A DNA stretch of 64,000 bases. Source: Balanoglossus misakiensis. Taxonomy: Eukaryota; Hemichordata. The stretch covers positions 7,130,001-7,194,000 of the forward strand of contig CM082576.2 of NCBI GenBank assembly GCA_040954595.2, given 5' to 3'. This document shows positions 62,501 to 64,000 of the stretch, one piece after another (positions within the stretch are counted from its first letter, which is position 1; every line of letters starts with the position of its first letter). A program made the translations under genes and the position numbers. The notes under the pieces were generated by a model. That model saw only the letters and a list, made by a program, of their open reading frames with translations, was not told the DNA's origin and made no database searches.

Positions 62501-62632
62501 GAGCTGACGGCATAAAGTATAGTGGGGGGGGGGATTTCAAGATACAATTGCTGCTGTAAAAAGGAAATCACGGAGTAATGGGGTTGACGTTACATTAAAG
62601 TCATCAATGTCTGGTAATGTGGAGAATCATAA
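59517..62632. other. Non-coding DNA right of the satellite
   Basis: CpG-normal DNA without a supported gene. Open frames at 60983-61442 overlap each other in two frames and show no domain. A C11 run lies at 61512-61522 and a G10 run at 62524-62533. Confidence 0.4.
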
Positions 62633-62837
62633 GGGACTGGTCAGTTTCTCCGGCCTGGGGGAGGGGGGGTTGGATTCAGGAGGGGGAGGTCACCCTGTTT
62701 TGGAATTGGGTGATGGGGGTGTCACCGGGGGTCACCCACTTTTCTATGTTCACGGGTGGTGTCCGTCACTTTTGGATATCCACAAAAAAGAGACCACCGC
62801 CCCATCCACCCCCTCGCCGAAGAAACTGATCAGTCCC
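62633..62837. mobile_element. 205-bp MITE, PIF/Harbinger-like
   Basis: The termini are GGGACTGGTCAGTTTCTCCGG on the left and CCGAAGAAACTGATCAGTCCC on the right, inverted repeats with two mismatches over 21 bp. Weaker similarity continues inward through G-rich and C-rich stretches. TAA lies directly outside both ends (62630-62632 and 62838-62840), the target-site duplication expected of PIF/Harbinger elements. There is no transposase; the open frames across it are chance. The G-rich left half could form a G-quadruplex. Confidence 0.7.
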
Positions 62838-62840
62838 TAA

Positions 62841-64000
62841 TAGATGAACTCGGCGGAAGGCGAGTTAATATGACGAGTGACAGTTTTGATAAAAACAAAC
62901 GCAAAGCATCCTTTGCCTAGTAAAAAATTCATTACGTCCCAAATTTCCACGGACGGCGAGAAACGACTTATATTGGATTTTGATGGGCGAGAAGACTCTT
63001 CAGGAAGGGCGTGAAATTAGCGGAAGCAAGGTTACGGGAATTCGATCAGGCCGTACAGCCGAGTGCTCAGCGACAAAGTCGCCATTTTCTTTCGAAATCC
63101 ACTGCTTTGCAGAAGCACGGTCCCAAGTGTAACGTTCAAGTTAAAGGTTCGATACCACTAGAGACGTGCTATCAACACCCTCGCACAAACCTTTTCACCG
63201 TGTGCTTTTAGCAACATTTGCTCATTTGTAGCTCGTTTCCGCTTTCAATTATTTTATTAGCCGTAAGATTCGACCAGCCGCAAAAGCCTCATCCTCATCC
63301 TCAGATGACGGTTCATTTGTCTTTAAACGTGCGGCGTTCCCATTAAAATCTAGAGCGCGAAGCTCTTATTAAATTATAGAACACGAGCCAATGCCTGCGA
63401 GTCTACTATTTCGTCAGTGACCTGTCTGTGTGTCAGAAACTACTTAAATCCAACTTATATTGAGGGGCATGCACATATGCAGATGTTGTAAAGTATGTAC
63501 AGTATTCACATTCATCTGACCCTCTGCGTACCTTTATAGCTCTACTCCCACCTGCGTTTTCACCGAGAACAGACGTGATCGAAATTTCGGCTTACAATTT
63601 CTTTTGGACGAGAAGATGACACGAGGAGAAAATAGAATCACTGTATGTGATCTGCATTCTGTTCGCGTGTTGTTGCCGGGAGACGGTGACAATTACACGC
63701 TTCGACCTCGGGGTTATCTCAATTTTCACCATCCTTACCTTGTGATTAACTGTATACTGACGCTCTGTACAAAACCAACTTGAAACAGTCGGTAACATGA
63801 CGTTCGTCGGGGCGAGTCGGCGATCCTTTATTCGATACCGCAATCGATGATCTCGCTGTAATATTTCTCCAGAGCGCTGTGGAAAGTTTTCAGATTTTTT
63901 GTGATTTGCGGAAGTCTTACTTTACCTCACTGATTCCCCCCTCGAGATATTCGATCATTTCTTAGGTGTAACTCACCATATAGTGCAGATTGGTCGTTTT
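62841..64000. other. Non-coding right end of the window
   Basis: No exon, RNA gene or repeat is supported. A box-B-like GGTTCGATACC at about 63146 does not fold as a tRNA T arm. Confidence 0.4.

Noticed and set aside
62607-62840. 77-residue Gly-rich open frame
   Set aside because: It lies almost wholly inside the MITE, and a second frame is open over the same bases.
63120-63180. GGTTCGATACC resembling a tRNA B box
   Set aside because: Flanking bases do not pair as a T stem and no A box or acceptor stem is seen.

Overview
The window is eukaryotic nuclear DNA from an invertebrate animal. Genes are split by GT-AG introns, coding exons lie far apart in AT-rich non-coding DNA, and microsatellites plus a long tandem satellite are present. 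The encoded proteins (two-pore-domain potassium channels and a WD-repeat ribosome-biogenesis factor) are clearly metazoan. The mix of CpG-poor and CpG-normal DNA fits the mosaic methylation of invertebrate genomes. I suspect an invertebrate deuterostome or a lophotrochozoan, but the sequence alone does not decide this.

Layout. From 2.6 to 25.3 kb, all on the plus strand, is a tandem cluster of K2P potassium-channel units: A (2622-4162), B (15787-18309), C (19564-20586) and D (23326-25257). A and B are close paralogs with two coding exons each. C and D form a second pair that shares an extra intron just after the second selectivity filter. C has no first exon of its own that I can find, so it is either a partial gene or an alternative 3' half that uses the first exon of B, with which it is phase-compatible. 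About 500 bp after D comes a complete nine-exon WDR74 gene (25757-28754). Another 5 kb on is an intronless-looking gene F (33639-34709) for a basic, Ser-rich protein with a predicted coiled coil. I do not recognise it.

The remainder is mostly non-coding. There is an 11 kb CpG-poor tract between A and B. From 35 to 50 kb the DNA is CpG-normal and I see no convincing gene. An 8.8 kb array of about 100 copies of an 88-bp satellite spans 50445-59246, with block duplications inside it and divergent relatives at both edges. The last 4.5 kb holds a 205-bp MITE with TAA target-site duplications.

Functionally, the K2P units would each give a subunit of a dimeric background K+ channel. The four differ at the two positions known to act as external pH sensors in mammalian TASK and TALK channels, so the cluster may encode channels with different pH responses. 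WDR74 acts separately in nucleolar 60S ribosome assembly and appears to share only the locus. All exon boundaries were read by eye from splice consensus, phase and protein similarity; no transcript or database evidence was available.
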